This document shows, piece after piece, positions 1 through 13,111 of a DNA stretch of 64,000 bases. The notes under the pieces were generated by a model. The model saw only the letters and a program-made list of their open reading frames with translations. It was not told where the DNA came from and searched no databases. Each line of letters begins with the position of its first letter. The first letter of the stretch is position 1. The DNA is from Arthrobacter sp. PvP023 (GTDB lineage Bacteria > Actinomycetota > Actinomycetes > Actinomycetales > Micrococcaceae), in the NCBI RefSeq assembly GCF_017832975.1, contig NZ_JAFIBI010000001.1:3844001-3908000 (forward strand), given 5' to 3'. Position numbers and translations under genes: made by a program.

Positions 1-1692
1 ACGGCTGACGGCATTCTCGTTGTGGGTACGGATGGCCAGATCGCCGGTGTGAACGAGCAGTTCGTGTCCATGTGGGGCATTCCGCGTGAACTGCTGGCCA
101 CCCATGATGACGATGCAGTGATCAGCTACGTGCTCGGGCTGCTGAAACGGCCCCAAAGTTTCCTCGATAAAGTCCGTGATCTCTACGAGCACCCGCTGGC
201 GGAGAGCAACGACATCCTGGAATTTACCGACGGCCGGACCTTCGAACGGTATTCGCGTCCGCAGAAAGTGGCTGACAAAGTGGTGGGCCGGGTGTGGAGC
301 TTCCGCGACGTCACCCCGCGGCTGGCTGCCCAGGACCAGGCGAAACAGGCCCTGGCCGACCTCGCCGAGCAGGCAGAACAGCTCAAAGCGCTGGCGTTCC
401 AGGACCCTCTGACCGGCCTGGCCAACCGGAAGCTGTTCCATGACCAGCTGGCTGCATCGCTCCGTGGCACCGGAGCCGGGACCGTTGACGTCCTTCTGCT
501 GGACCTGGACGACTTCAAGGAAGTCAATGACATCCTGGGCCATCATGCCGGTGACGAGATGCTGACTGAAGTGGCGCGCAGGCTCCGGTCGTGTGTCCGT
601 CCCGACGACACCGTTGCCCGCCTGGGCGGGGACGAGTTCGTGGTGCTGCTGACAGGTTCGCCGGAACCTGATGCCATTGCGGAGCGCATCGTCGACTCCT
701 TGAATGTGCCCATGTGGATCGACGGGACAATGCTCCGTCCAAGCCTGAGTCTCGGATTGGCCTCGGCGGGACCGGACGTGGCGGCCTCCGAGCTGCTCCG
801 CCAGGCTGACGTGGCCATGTACGCTGCGAAGGCCGCGGGCAAGAACCGGTACATGAGGTTTGAGCCGGAAATGATGACGGCGCTGGTCCAGCGGACGGAC
901 ATGGAGGCCGGCCTCCGGCTTGCCGTGGACTCCGGGCAGATCATGGTCCACTACCAGCCGGTGATTTCGCCAAAGCTTGGTGAAGTGGTGCAGTTTGAAG
1001 CGTTGGCCCGATGGAAACGGGACGGTGAGCTGGTTCCGCCCGGGCAGTTCATTCCGACCGCAGAACGTAGCGGCCTGATTTCGGCCATTGGCATGCAGGT
1101 CATGCGGCACAGCTTCACGGAGCTGCGGCCATGGCTCGCCGGGGATGCCACCCGCTCGGTGGCGGTCAACATCTCGGGTGTGCAGTTGAAAGACTGCAAG
1201 TTCGCCGACGGCGTCCTGCAGCTGGCAGCATCCTGCGGCGCGGATCCCCGGCAGCTGGTGCTTGAGGTGACGGAGAGCGTCTTCTTTGATCCGGACGCAC
1301 ATGTGATCCGGCAGCTGGACCTGCTCCGCGATGCCGGAGTGCGGGTGGCGCTGGACGATTTCGGTACCGGGTACTCCTCGCTGGGACGGCTGCAGGAACT
1401 CCCGGTGGACGCGGTCAAGATTGACCGTTCTTTTGTCTCCATGGTGCGTACCGGCGCGGAGAAACTGCCCATCCTGAACTCGATGATCAACATGGCCCAC
1501 AGCCTGGGCCTGACGGTGACAGCGGAAGGAATCGAGACCGCAGCCCAGGCCGGTTACCTGACCAACCTGGATTGCGATTCCCTGCAGGGCTACCTCTTTT
1601 CCCACCCCGAGCCTGAGTCCGGGCTGGACCTGGCACTGCTCCGCTCGGCAGATGCGATCGACGAGATGCAGGGACTGCGTCTCGAAGGCTGA
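1..1692 (+). CDS. PAS-GGDEF-EAL cyclic-di-GMP signalling protein (5' end outside window)
   Basis: The reading frame is open from base 1, so the N-terminus lies upstream; the first residues (ADGILVVGTDGQIAGVN) look like the start of a PAS domain. A GGDEF diguanylate cyclase domain follows, with an intact RLGGDEFVVLL signature near fragment residue 210. A C-terminal EAL phosphodiesterase domain has EAL near residue 333, NISGVQL, LEVTES, DDFGTGYSS and KIDRSF, the usual metal- and substrate-binding segments. Both catalytic signatures are intact, so the protein could make or break c-di-GMP; which activity dominates cannot be read from sequence. No transmembrane segment is visible in the part present. 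It ends before a convergent SDR gene. Confidence 0.93.
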   Translation, partial: TADGILVVGTDGQIAGVNEQFVSMWGIPRELLATHDDDAVISYVLGLLKRPQSFLDKVRDLYEHPLAESNDILEFTDGRTFERYSRPQKVADKVVGRVWSFRDVTPRLAAQDQAKQALADLAEQAEQLKALAFQDPLTGLANRKLFHDQLAASLRGTGAGTVDVLLLDLDDFKEVNDILGHHAGDEMLTEVARRLRSCVRPDDTVARLGGDEFVVLLTGSPEPDAIAERIVDSLNVPMWIDGTMLRPSLSLGLASAGPDVAASELLRQADVAMYAAKAAGKNRYMRFEPEMMTALVQRTDMEAGLRLAVDSGQIMVHYQPVISPKLGEVVQFEALARWKRDGELVPPGQFIPTAERSGLISAIGMQVMRHSFTELRPWLAGDATRSVAVNISGVQLKDCKFADGVLQLAASCGADPRQLVLEVTESVFFDPDAHVIRQLDLLRDAGVRVALDDFGTGYSSLGRLQELPVDAVKIDRSFVSMVRTGAEKLPILNSMINMAHSLGLTVTAEGIETAAQAGYLTNLDCDSLQGYLFSHPEPESGLDLALLRSADAIDEMQGLRLEG

Positions 1693-1810
1693 CAGGGTCC
1701 GGTTAAAGGTTGCCTTACCCGTCGATTCCCTCGGCCGCACGGATCCCACTCAGGTCGTAGCAGGGGCGACGCAGGGCCGCGATGTACCCCGCAGGGAGAG
1801 CAGTCCCGGG

Positions 1811-2650
1811 TCAGCTTCGCTGGTTGAGCTTGTCCGTGCTGACCAGGGCTTCGCTGCGGTCCCAGAGTTGCCGGGCTAGCTCGGCGTCGTAGGCCTGCTT
1901 GTTGGCTTTGGCCAGCGCCCGCTTGGCATAGTAAGCGCCGGACACCCAGTCTTGCCCCGGCTTGGTGGTCGCAAGCCATACGAGGGTGTCTGCGCCCTGC
2001 TCCGGGGTGAGCATGAACCGCTTGATGAAGGTCTTGTAGGCGAACCGGAACCAGCTGCTGGATTCTGCCGCGAAGTTGGTGGCCACGCCTCCAGGGTGGA
2101 ATGCGGCCGTGGAAATGCCGGAGGCGTTGTACCGGTGGTGCAGCTCTGTGGTGAAGAGAATGTTCTCGAGCTTGGAAGTGCCGTAGGCCTTGTTGATGGA
2201 GTACTTCCCGGCGGCGTCGAGGTCATTAATGTCCACGTATCCGAACGCGTTTGCCGCGCTCGACGTATTGATCACCGTCGCATTGCTTGCCGTCAGGACG
2301 TCCATCAGCTCCGTGGTGAGCAGGAAGGGCGCCAGGTGGTTCACCTGGAAAGTCTTCTCGTGACCGTCCACCGTCAGCTCGCGCTTGCCCATGATCCCGC
2401 CGGCGTTGTTGGCCAGGACGTCAATCCGCGGGTACTTTTCCCTCAGCTGGGCCGCCAGCGCACGCACCTGGGACAGGTCAGCGAAATCGCTGACGAAGTA
2501 GTCAGCGCCGGCCTCCTCCGCCACGGCTCGGGTCTTTTCCGCAGAACGCCCGACGACGACCACCCGCTCCCCTGCCTTGGCCAGCGTCCGCGCGGCGGAG
2601 GCTCCGATGCCGTCGCTAGCTCCGGTGATGACGATGGTTCGTGCAGCCAT
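1811..2650 (-). CDS. Short-chain dehydrogenase/reductase
   Basis: A 279-aa classical SDR oxidoreductase. It starts MAARTIVITGASDGIGAS with the TGxxxGIG nucleotide-binding motif, then NNAGG, a catalytic serine region (INTSSAAN) and YGTSKLEN as the YxxxK motif. The start at 2650 is preferred over an upstream in-frame ATG because a GGGAG ribosome binding site lies about 7 nt before it and homology begins there. The C-terminal half resembles retinol-dehydrogenase or WW-domain-oxidoreductase-like SDRs of Actinobacteria. Substrate unknown. The last codons contain a copy of the dispersed GGTTGAGCYTGTC motif (1819-1844). Confidence 0.9.
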   Translation of the reverse strand: MAARTIVITGASDGIGASAARTLAKAGERVVVVGRSAEKTRAVAEEAGADYFVSDFADLSQVRALAAQLREKYPRIDVLANNAGGIMGKRELTVDGHEKTFQVNHLAPFLLTTELMDVLTASNATVINTSSAANAFGYVDINDLDAAGKYSINKAYGTSKLENILFTTELHHRYNASGISTAAFHPGGVATNFAAESSSWFRFAYKTFIKRFMLTPEQGADTLVWLATTKPGQDWVSGAYYAKRALAKANKQAYDAELARQLWDRSEALVSTDKLNQRS

Positions 2651-2746
2651 GAAGTAACTCCCAATCGATGATGGACTTGCCGATACCCGGCGTCCCAAAC
2701 CCAGTGAGTACAACGACGGCGGCACAGCTGGTGTTCCGCCCCGGGC

Positions 2747-2897
2747 GACGCTCTCTCAGTTGTGGCGGGTTGTTTCCGGACGCTCTCTCGGTTGTGGCGG
2801 GTTGTTTCCGGACGCTCTCTCGGTTGTGGCGGGTTGTTTCCGGACGCTCTCTCGGTTGTGGCGGGTTGTTTCCGGACGCTCTCTCAGTTGTGGCGGG
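2747..2897. repeat. Tandem array 1: five copies of a 32-nt unit
   Basis: Near-identical units begin at 2747, 2779, 2811, 2843 and 2875, exactly 32 nt apart. Each starts GACGCTCTCTC(A/G)GTTGTGG and ends CGGGTTGTTTCCG. On the minus strand the core reads GAGAGAGCGTCCGG. The final copy is incomplete and runs into unrelated sequence. It lies between the SDR start at 2650 and the rRNA terminator. The short frames across it are repeats without a gene-like start and I do not call them coding. Function unknown. Confidence 0.95.
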
Positions 2898-2957
2898 GTT
2901 CGACCGGGGTGCCCGGGCGGGCGGCCGCCGGATGTGCGGGGGAGGGTTCGGTAGAAG

Positions 2958-3090
2958 GGGTGCCGGATGTGAGAGAGGGTCCGGTAAAAGGGGGTGCCGG
3001 ATGTGAGAGAGGGTGTGTCGGGAGGGGTGCCGGATGTGAGAGAGGGTCCGGCAAAAGGGGGTGCAGGATGTGAGAGAGGGTGTGTCGGGA
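2958..3090. repeat. Tandem array 2: four copies of a 33-34-nt unit with TGAGAGAGGGT core
   Basis: TGAGAGAG occurs at 2970, 3004, 3037 and 3071, periods 34, 33 and 34. Copies 1 and 3 continue GGTCCGG(T/C)AAAAGGGGG; copies 2 and 4 continue GGTGTGTCGGGAGGGG, so the units alternate between two versions. All are preceded by GGTGC(C/A)GGATG. The core matches array 1 read on the opposite strand. The array stands between array 1 and the rRNA operon terminator, and no gene is seen in it. Confidence 0.93.
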
Positions 3091-3142
3091 GGGGGTGGGC
3101 CGGGTCTGGGTGTGGGTGTGGGGGTTTTGGTGGTTAACGTGG

Positions 3143-3176
3143 GAGAGCCCCAACCAGTTGCCTGGTTGGGGCTCTC
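3143..3176 (-). terminator. Intrinsic terminator of the rRNA operon
   Basis: Perfect 14-bp inverted repeat: left arm GAGAGCCCCAACCA (3143-3156), 6-nt loop, right arm TGGTTGGGGCTCTC (3163-3176). It lies 12 nt past the 5S gene in its direction of transcription. The T-tract beyond it is weak. Confidence 0.8.
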
Positions 3177-3187
3177 GACCTGAATGA

Positions 3188-3307
3188 TGTTCCGGCGGTG
3201 ACCTACTCTCCCACACCCTCCCGGGTGCAGTACCATCGGCGCTGTGGGTCTTAGCTTCCGGGTTCGGAATGGGACCGGGCGTTTCCCCCACGCTATGACC
3301 GCCGTAA
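3188..3307 (-). rRNA. rrf: 5S ribosomal RNA
   Basis: Read on the minus strand the segment begins TTACGGCGGTCATAGCGTGG and ends GGTCACCGCCGGAACA, with the internal CCCATTCCGAACCCGGAAG signature of bacterial 5S rRNA. The ends pair to form helix I. Length is about 120 nt. It is the last gene of the rrn operon, 228 nt after the 23S 3' end. Ends are approximate to a few bases. Confidence 0.95.
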
Positions 3308-3535
3308 CCCTTCTACCCGGACCCCCGGCATGCGCTGAGGGTTGGGAAATCAGTGGTTACAACATGCTCCTGCCGTGTTAGGGCAGGTGTGGTGTTGTTA
3401 TTTTGTTGTGGTTTTGTTCCTGCAACGCAACGGGTTTGTTGGTTGGGAACCACATAGTGGACGCAAGCAGTCTTGTTTTCTTTTACCCCTTTCATGGTGT
3501 GAACGTCTTTTGAATCCGTTCACGAAAGGGGTGTG

Positions 3536-8694
<5,159 letters not shown>

Positions 8695-9343
8695 TAAAAC
8701 AAAAACAGACACAACCAGGAACCACGGGAAAACGCGGAACCAGACTGCACAAAATTTGAAACCAGCTGTAAAAACCAGACCACACCACGGGGTGGCGGAT
8801 CCAGTCAATTCAACCAATCCATAAAATAAATTGGTATCAACAAACTTGGCACACTATTGAGTTCTCAAACAACAGACACACCCGGCACCACCACAACCAC
8901 ACGGTCAAGGATCGCTCCGGAGCAACTTCCCAAACTTACCCGATCCCGCCACACTATGCAAACCGGCGTTCCGCCAGCCACAAGCACCACAGGAAGGGTC
9001 CCCGCCCGGTTACCGCACGCCATAACAGCGCCGTTTTCCAGGCCATTCAGAAGGGGGTCGGTCGCAATCTTTCCGCATCAGCGGCGGCGACTCGAATTAC
9101 TTTACACGCCCACCGCACCCCACACAAATCCACCCCCAAACACACAGACAAGACCGAAAATCCCCGGAATCCCGCGGACTACGAGGGCCCCAGCCGCCCG
9201 GAAGCCGGCATTCCGTCGTCGGACGTTTTTGTGGAGCCCGTCACACCAGGGGGTCGCGGCCGACCGGAACCTCCCGGCCCGGGCGCGCGACCCGCCGGCC
9301 CGCCCCGTTGCGGCTCCCGCATACCCTCGTTAGGGTGAATTGG
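8695..9343 (-). promoter_or_regulatory. rRNA operon leader and promoter region
   Basis: This 649-nt gene-free stretch precedes the 16S gene. On the minus strand 8861-8875 carries a boxA-like TGTTGTTTGAGAAC, followed by CTCAATAGTGTGCCA, as in other actinobacterial rrn leaders. A possible sigma-A promoter is TTGTGT (9122-9127), 17 nt, TAAAGT (9099-9104), all minus strand; the match is only moderate and other promoters may exist. I see no protein gene here. Confidence 0.5.
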
Positions 9344-9361
9344 TAAGCATGCTTAGCATGC
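9344..9361. promoter_or_regulatory. Overlapping palindromes upstream of the SDR gene at 9428
   Basis: TAAGCATGCTTA (9344-9355) is a perfect 12-nt palindrome and overlaps GCATGCT-T-AGCATGC (9347-9361), a perfect 15-nt palindrome. They sit 67 nt before the SDR start codon and would suit a dimeric repressor or activator. No regulator gene adjoins. Confidence 0.5.
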
Positions 9362-9427
9362 GTCCGAGCCGACCACCCGGCAACGACTGACTGTCCGTGT
9401 TGAGAGCAACCCTTCCGGAGGAGCACC

Positions 9428-10321
9428 ATGACCGACCAGTACACGTTCAAGAACCCCGTGACGGCCTACGAGCACATTGAGCCGCCCAAACAGCACCAGC
9501 CCGAGCCCGGCCTGGACGCGAAGCTGACACCGAAGGCGGACCTGGGCGAAGACACTTACCGCGGCACCGGACGGCTGGAGGGGCGCAAGGCGCTTGTCAC
9601 CGGCGCGGATTCGGGGATCGGCGCCGCCACGGCGATCGCCTTTGCACGGGAGGGTGCCGACGTCGTGCTTTCCTACCTGCCCGAGGAAGAAGAAGACGCC
9701 GCGCGGATCGCGAACCTGATTGAGAAGGAAGGCCGCAAAGCGGTCAAGGCTCCCGGCGACCTGAAGGACGCGGCCGTGTGCCGCGAACTGGTGGACACCG
9801 CGGTGCGCGAACTCGGCGGCCTGGACATCCTGGTGAACAACGCCGGCAAGCAGGTGGCGCAGGAGGACATCGGGGAGATCAGCGATGAACAGTTCGACCA
9901 CACGCTGAAGACCAACGTCTATGCGATGTTCTGGCTGACCAAGGCAGCAGTGCCGCACCTGCCCGCCGGATCCACCATCATCAACACCACGTCCATCCAG
10001 GCCTACAACCCGTCGCCCACGCTGGTGGATTACGCCACCACGAAGGCGAGCATCAACAACTTCACCAAGGGCCTGGCCCAGCAGCTCGCGCCGAAGGGGA
10101 TCCGCGTCAATGCGGTGGCACCCGGTCCGATCTGGACCCCGCTCCAGGTCAGCAGCGGCCAGCCGAAGGAAGCCCTGCCCGAGTTCGGCAAGGACACTCC
10201 CCTGGGCCGCGCCGGGCAGCCTGCGGAACTCGCGCCGGCCTATGTGTTCCTGGCGGCGGCAGAGTCCAGCTACGTGGTGGGCGAAACGCTGAACGTCAAC
10301 GGCGGCAGCCCCACGCCGTAG
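9428..10321 (+). CDS. SDR family oxidoreductase (YghA/YhdF-like general stress type)
   Basis: A 297-aa SDR with the 40-residue N-terminal extension (YTFKNPVTAYEHIEPP, then KQHQPEPGLDAKL) typical of the YghA/YhdF group, which is known as a stress-induced aldehyde/alcohol dehydrogenase family. Motifs: TGADSGIG for NAD(P) binding, NNAGKQ, INTTSIQAY with the catalytic serine, YATTKASI as YxxxK, and VNAVAPGPIWTPLQ. The start is set by GGAGGAG 6 nt upstream. A double palindrome sits at 9344-9361. Monocistronic; convergent with the ZIP gene. Confidence 0.93.
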   Translation: MTDQYTFKNPVTAYEHIEPPKQHQPEPGLDAKLTPKADLGEDTYRGTGRLEGRKALVTGADSGIGAATAIAFAREGADVVLSYLPEEEEDAARIANLIEKEGRKAVKAPGDLKDAAVCRELVDTAVRELGGLDILVNNAGKQVAQEDIGEISDEQFDHTLKTNVYAMFWLTKAAVPHLPAGSTIINTTSIQAYNPSPTLVDYATTKASINNFTKGLAQQLAPKGIRVNAVAPGPIWTPLQVSSGQPKEALPEFGKDTPLGRAGQPAELAPAYVFLAAAESSYVVGETLNVNGGSPTP

Positions 10322-10347
10322 GCGGGCGAGACGCCTACGCGCCGTAA

Positions 10348-10401
10348 CGGCGGTGGCCGCGGCCAATCACCGGCACGTGCCGGGACACGCCGCGGCCGCC
10401 G
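10348..10401. terminator. Possible stem-loop between convergent genes
   Basis: GGCCGCGGC (10355-10363) pairs with GCCGCGGCC (10389-10397), enclosing a second palindrome CCGGCACGTGCCGG (10370-10383). It lies between the stops of two convergent genes. No T-tract, so intrinsic termination is uncertain. Confidence 0.35.
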
Positions 10402-10423
10402 TCGCCGGCAAGCCCCTACAGCC

Positions 10424-11179
10424 CTAGCCGCCCACGTGGTGAATGGTGAAGGCGGAGAGGAATCCCACGGACGCGACGAGTCCGGTGAGGTTGTGGTGCT
10501 CTTCGAAGGCCTCCGGGATCATGGTGTCCGCCAGCATGGCCAGGATGCCGCCGGCAGCCACGGCGGTGATGAACGCTACGGCTTCGTCGGGCGCGTTCTC
10601 CAGCGCCGTGTAGCCAAGCAGGGAGGACAGCCCGCACAGGACCGCGATACCTCCCCAGACGCCGAAGACATACCCTGCGCTGCGCCCGGCTTTCTTCATG
10701 CCCGCCGTGCTGGAGAGCCCTTCGGGGACGTTGGAGATAAACACGGCGGCGAGCATCGCGGGACTGACGGCGCCGGCACTGATAAGTCCGAGGCCCAGGA
10801 CCACCGATTCCGGAATGCCGTCCAGCAGGGCGCCGACGGCGATGGCCGTGCCGCTGCCCGGGCTGTCCTTCTCGGAGGGCTGCTGGCCCTTGGAACGCTT
10901 GCGGTGTTTGGCCCCGGAGCGTGCCAGCAGGGCGTTGGCGCTGACGTACACCACGGCACCGGCAAGGAATCCGGCCACCGTAGGCCACAGACCGCCGCCG
11001 TCCACCGCCTCGTCCACCAGCTCGAAGGCTAGCGCCGAGATGAGGACGCCTGCGCCAAAGGCCATGATGGAGGAGACCAGCTTCGCGGGGATGGTCCACT
11101 TCCACGACAGCCAGGAACCCAGCACCAGCGCGCCGCCTGCCAGGGTTCCCCAGAACATGGCCTGCGCCCACATCGGCAT
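10424..11179 (-). CDS. ZIP family metal transporter
   Basis: A 251-aa polytopic membrane protein of the ZIP (ZupT-like) family, which imports divalent cations such as Zn2+ or Fe2+. It has about seven to eight hydrophobic segments. The diagnostic motifs are LLDGIPESVVLGL and ISNVPEGLSSTAG in the two transport helices, and EEHHNLTG near the C-terminus. The cytoplasmic loop (KHRKRSKGQQPSEKDS) is lysine-rich rather than histidine-rich. The start at 11179 (MPMWAQAMFWG) is chosen because the longer upstream frame is not homologous; the ribosome site is weak (GGTGG). The stop is a TAG facing the SDR terminator region. Confidence 0.88.
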   Translation of the reverse strand: MPMWAQAMFWGTLAGGALVLGSWLSWKWTIPAKLVSSIMAFGAGVLISALAFELVDEAVDGGGLWPTVAGFLAGAVVYVSANALLARSGAKHRKRSKGQQPSEKDSPGSGTAIAVGALLDGIPESVVLGLGLISAGAVSPAMLAAVFISNVPEGLSSTAGMKKAGRSAGYVFGVWGGIAVLCGLSSLLGYTALENAPDEAVAFITAVAAGGILAMLADTMIPEAFEEHHNLTGLVASVGFLSAFTIHHVGG

Positions 11180-11417
11180 CCGTACCACCTTCCACGGCCG
11201 CGAAGCCTGGCTCAAAAACAGACAGTGCCGAGCGCTGAGCCGCCCGACACCTCCAGCATTCTTGCAGACTCCGGCGGCAATTAAGGCCAGCGGCGCTGTG
11301 CAAACGGAAAAATGACGCACGACGCCGGGTGGCCGGCTGGCGCTGCCGGCCGCGGTGCCGGTCCCGCGGCGCCAAACACCCCTTGAATGCTGCCCGGCCC
11401 GGCGTATGGTTTCTTGC

Positions 11418-12662
11418 ATGGGACCGATTCTGGACACCCTCATCGTTGGCGCCGGGCAAGCGGGCCTGGCCACGAGCTACTGGCTGAGCAGGGCCGGCGT
11501 CGAACATCGGTTGCTGGAGCGGCGTTCCGCCTTGGGCGGTGCCTGGCAGGACCGCTGGGATGCGTTCTGCCTGAACACGCCGAACTTCTCGCTGGCATTG
11601 CCGGGCAGGCCCTATGACGGTCCCGAACCGGACGCCTTTATGCCCCGGGACGAGCTGATCGGGTACTTCCGGCAGTACGCGGCGAGCATCGGAGCGCCGG
11701 TCCGGACCGGCGCGGACGTCACGCGGGTCGCGCCGGCGGAGGGCGGCGGCTTCACCGTGGAAACCACTGAGGGCGTCCGGCGGGCACGCAACGTGGTGCT
11801 GGCCACCGGCGGCTACCAGAAACCGAAAATCCCCGCGTTGTCCGCGCGCTTCCCGGGCCACATCCTGCAGCTGCACACCGACAGCTACCGCAACCCGGAG
11901 CAGCTGCCGGACGGCGCCGTCCTGATCGTGGGAACCGGACAGTCGGGCGGGCAGATCGCCGAGGAACTGCTCGCCGTCGGTCGGGAAATCCACCTGGCGG
12001 TGTCCACCTGTCCGGAAGCGCCGCGCCGGTACCGCGGCCAGGACCTCCTGTTCTGGATGATGCACCTTGCCGAGCACGGGCCCGAGTACGGGCTGAACGG
12101 CCTCACCGTGGGGCAGTTGCCGTCCCCCGCGGCGCGCTTCATGTGCAACCCGCTGGTTTCCGGCGCCGACGGCGGCCACGACATCCACCTGCGGGACCTC
12201 GGCCGCAAAGGCGTCCGGCTGCACGGGCACCTGGAAGCAGCCGACGACGGCGAACTCACCTTCAGCGACGACCTTCCGGAGCGCCTGGGCGTTGTTGAGC
12301 GCACGTTCTACCAGCGCATGAGGCCGATGTTCGATGCCTACATAGCCGCTGCAGGGATGACGGCACCGGATGCGGACCCGCCACGCAAGGACGAGTGGCT
12401 GCCGTCCGAACCAGCGCGGCTGAACATCGACGCTGCGGACATCACGTCGGTCATCTGGGCCACCGGCTACCGGCTGGACTTCGGCATCCTGGACATCCCG
12501 GTGCTGGACGAGTGGAACTACCCGCGGCATCAGCGAGGGGTCACCGAGCACCCGGGCCTGTACGCCGTGGGGCTGCCGTGGCTGACCGGGCACGGTTCGT
12601 CGATCGTCGCGGGTGTGGGTCGCGACGCCAAATACATTGCAGAGCACATCGCGGCCCGCTGA
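11418..12662 (+). CDS. FAD-dependent monooxygenase (class B / CzcO-like flavoprotein)
   Basis: A 414-aa flavoprotein. FAD-binding GAGQAGLATSYWL lies near the N-terminus and NADPH-binding GTGQSGGQIAEEL near residue 175. Between them FPGHILQLHTDSY resembles the FxGxxxHxxxY fingerprint of class B flavin monooxygenases. The ATGYRLDF segment late in the protein is also typical. Annotated relatives are often called putative K+ transport flavoproteins (CzcO) without biochemical support. No clear Shine-Dalgarno sequence precedes the ATG at 11418, and an in-frame ATG at 11406 is a rival. Substrate unknown; divergent from the ZIP gene. Confidence 0.85.
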   Translation: MGPILDTLIVGAGQAGLATSYWLSRAGVEHRLLERRSALGGAWQDRWDAFCLNTPNFSLALPGRPYDGPEPDAFMPRDELIGYFRQYAASIGAPVRTGADVTRVAPAEGGGFTVETTEGVRRARNVVLATGGYQKPKIPALSARFPGHILQLHTDSYRNPEQLPDGAVLIVGTGQSGGQIAEELLAVGREIHLAVSTCPEAPRRYRGQDLLFWMMHLAEHGPEYGLNGLTVGQLPSPAARFMCNPLVSGADGGHDIHLRDLGRKGVRLHGHLEAADDGELTFSDDLPERLGVVERTFYQRMRPMFDAYIAAAGMTAPDADPPRKDEWLPSEPARLNIDAADITSVIWATGYRLDFGILDIPVLDEWNYPRHQRGVTEHPGLYAVGLPWLTGHGSSIVAGVGRDAKYIAEHIAAR

Positions 12663-12752
12663 AAGCCGACGCGGACGCGGGTTATCCGGAGCAGAGCCCG
12701 TCAAAGTCCACCGGTGCGGCCAGCCCGGCCGAGTTGAACCACTCCCTCAAAG

Positions 12753-13019
12753 TCAGTCCCCCATGCCGGGGTGGACGGGGACGAACTCGATCTTGTTTCC
12801 GGAGCTGGTCTTCTTCTTGGGCGAGCGGGAGTATCCCCTCGCGTCCAGGTGGTTCTGCGCGCGGTATTCGGCCAGGGCGGCGTCGTAGGCCTTGTTGAGC
12901 GTGCCGCCGGAGAGCTCCTCCGTGGTGCCGTCGGCAAAGGTGACGGCGATGCGGACTCTTTCCGGGAAGTGCCGGTTCATCCGAATGTAGCCGTCGGCAT
13001 CCTGCTGGAGATTAATCAA
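12753..13019 (-). CDS. Small hypothetical protein, basic C-terminal half
   Basis: I do not recognise a named family. The frame encodes DGYIRMNRHFPERVRIAVTF, then ADGTTEEL, and ends in a lysine-rich region (YSRSPKKKTSSGNKIEFVPV). The frame extends far upstream but there overlaps the 3' end of the regulator gene, so a late start is needed: TTG at 13019 with GGAAG about 11 nt before it (88 aa), or ATG at 12980 (75 aa). Codon use is GC-rich and gene-like. It lies just downstream of the MmyB-type regulator on the same strand, possibly co-transcribed. Confidence 0.6.
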   Translation of the reverse strand: MINLQQDADGYIRMNRHFPERVRIAVTFADGTTEELSGGTLNKAYDAALAEYRAQNHLDARGYSRSPKKKTSSGNKIEFVPVHPGMGD

Positions 13020-13111
13020 AGTGTGGTCCGCTTCCGTGGGTGGTGTGACTTCCAGTGTCCCGCACTTTCGGGCACGGTGGGGCGGAGACGGGACCGCAAG
13101 GCCCGGCGGGG

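Noticed and set aside
2660..2730. Walker A-like text (GFGTPGIGKS) on the minus strand just upstream of the SDR
   Set aside because: It lies in the SDR leader, in a frame that carries none of the downstream motifs of an ATPase and is continuous only with repeat sequence. Judged a chance match.
2747..3090. CRISPR array
   Set aside because: Units are conserved along their full length with no variable spacers, and no cas genes are present.
8857..9333. 158-aa frame upstream of the 16S gene
   Set aside because: Low-complexity Pro/Thr/Arg text, no ribosome site, and it overlaps the boxA element and leader on the opposite strand.
10416..12704. 762-aa minus-strand frame
   Set aside because: Shadow of the ZIP and monooxygenase genes in high-GC DNA; composition is Arg/Gln-rich without motifs.
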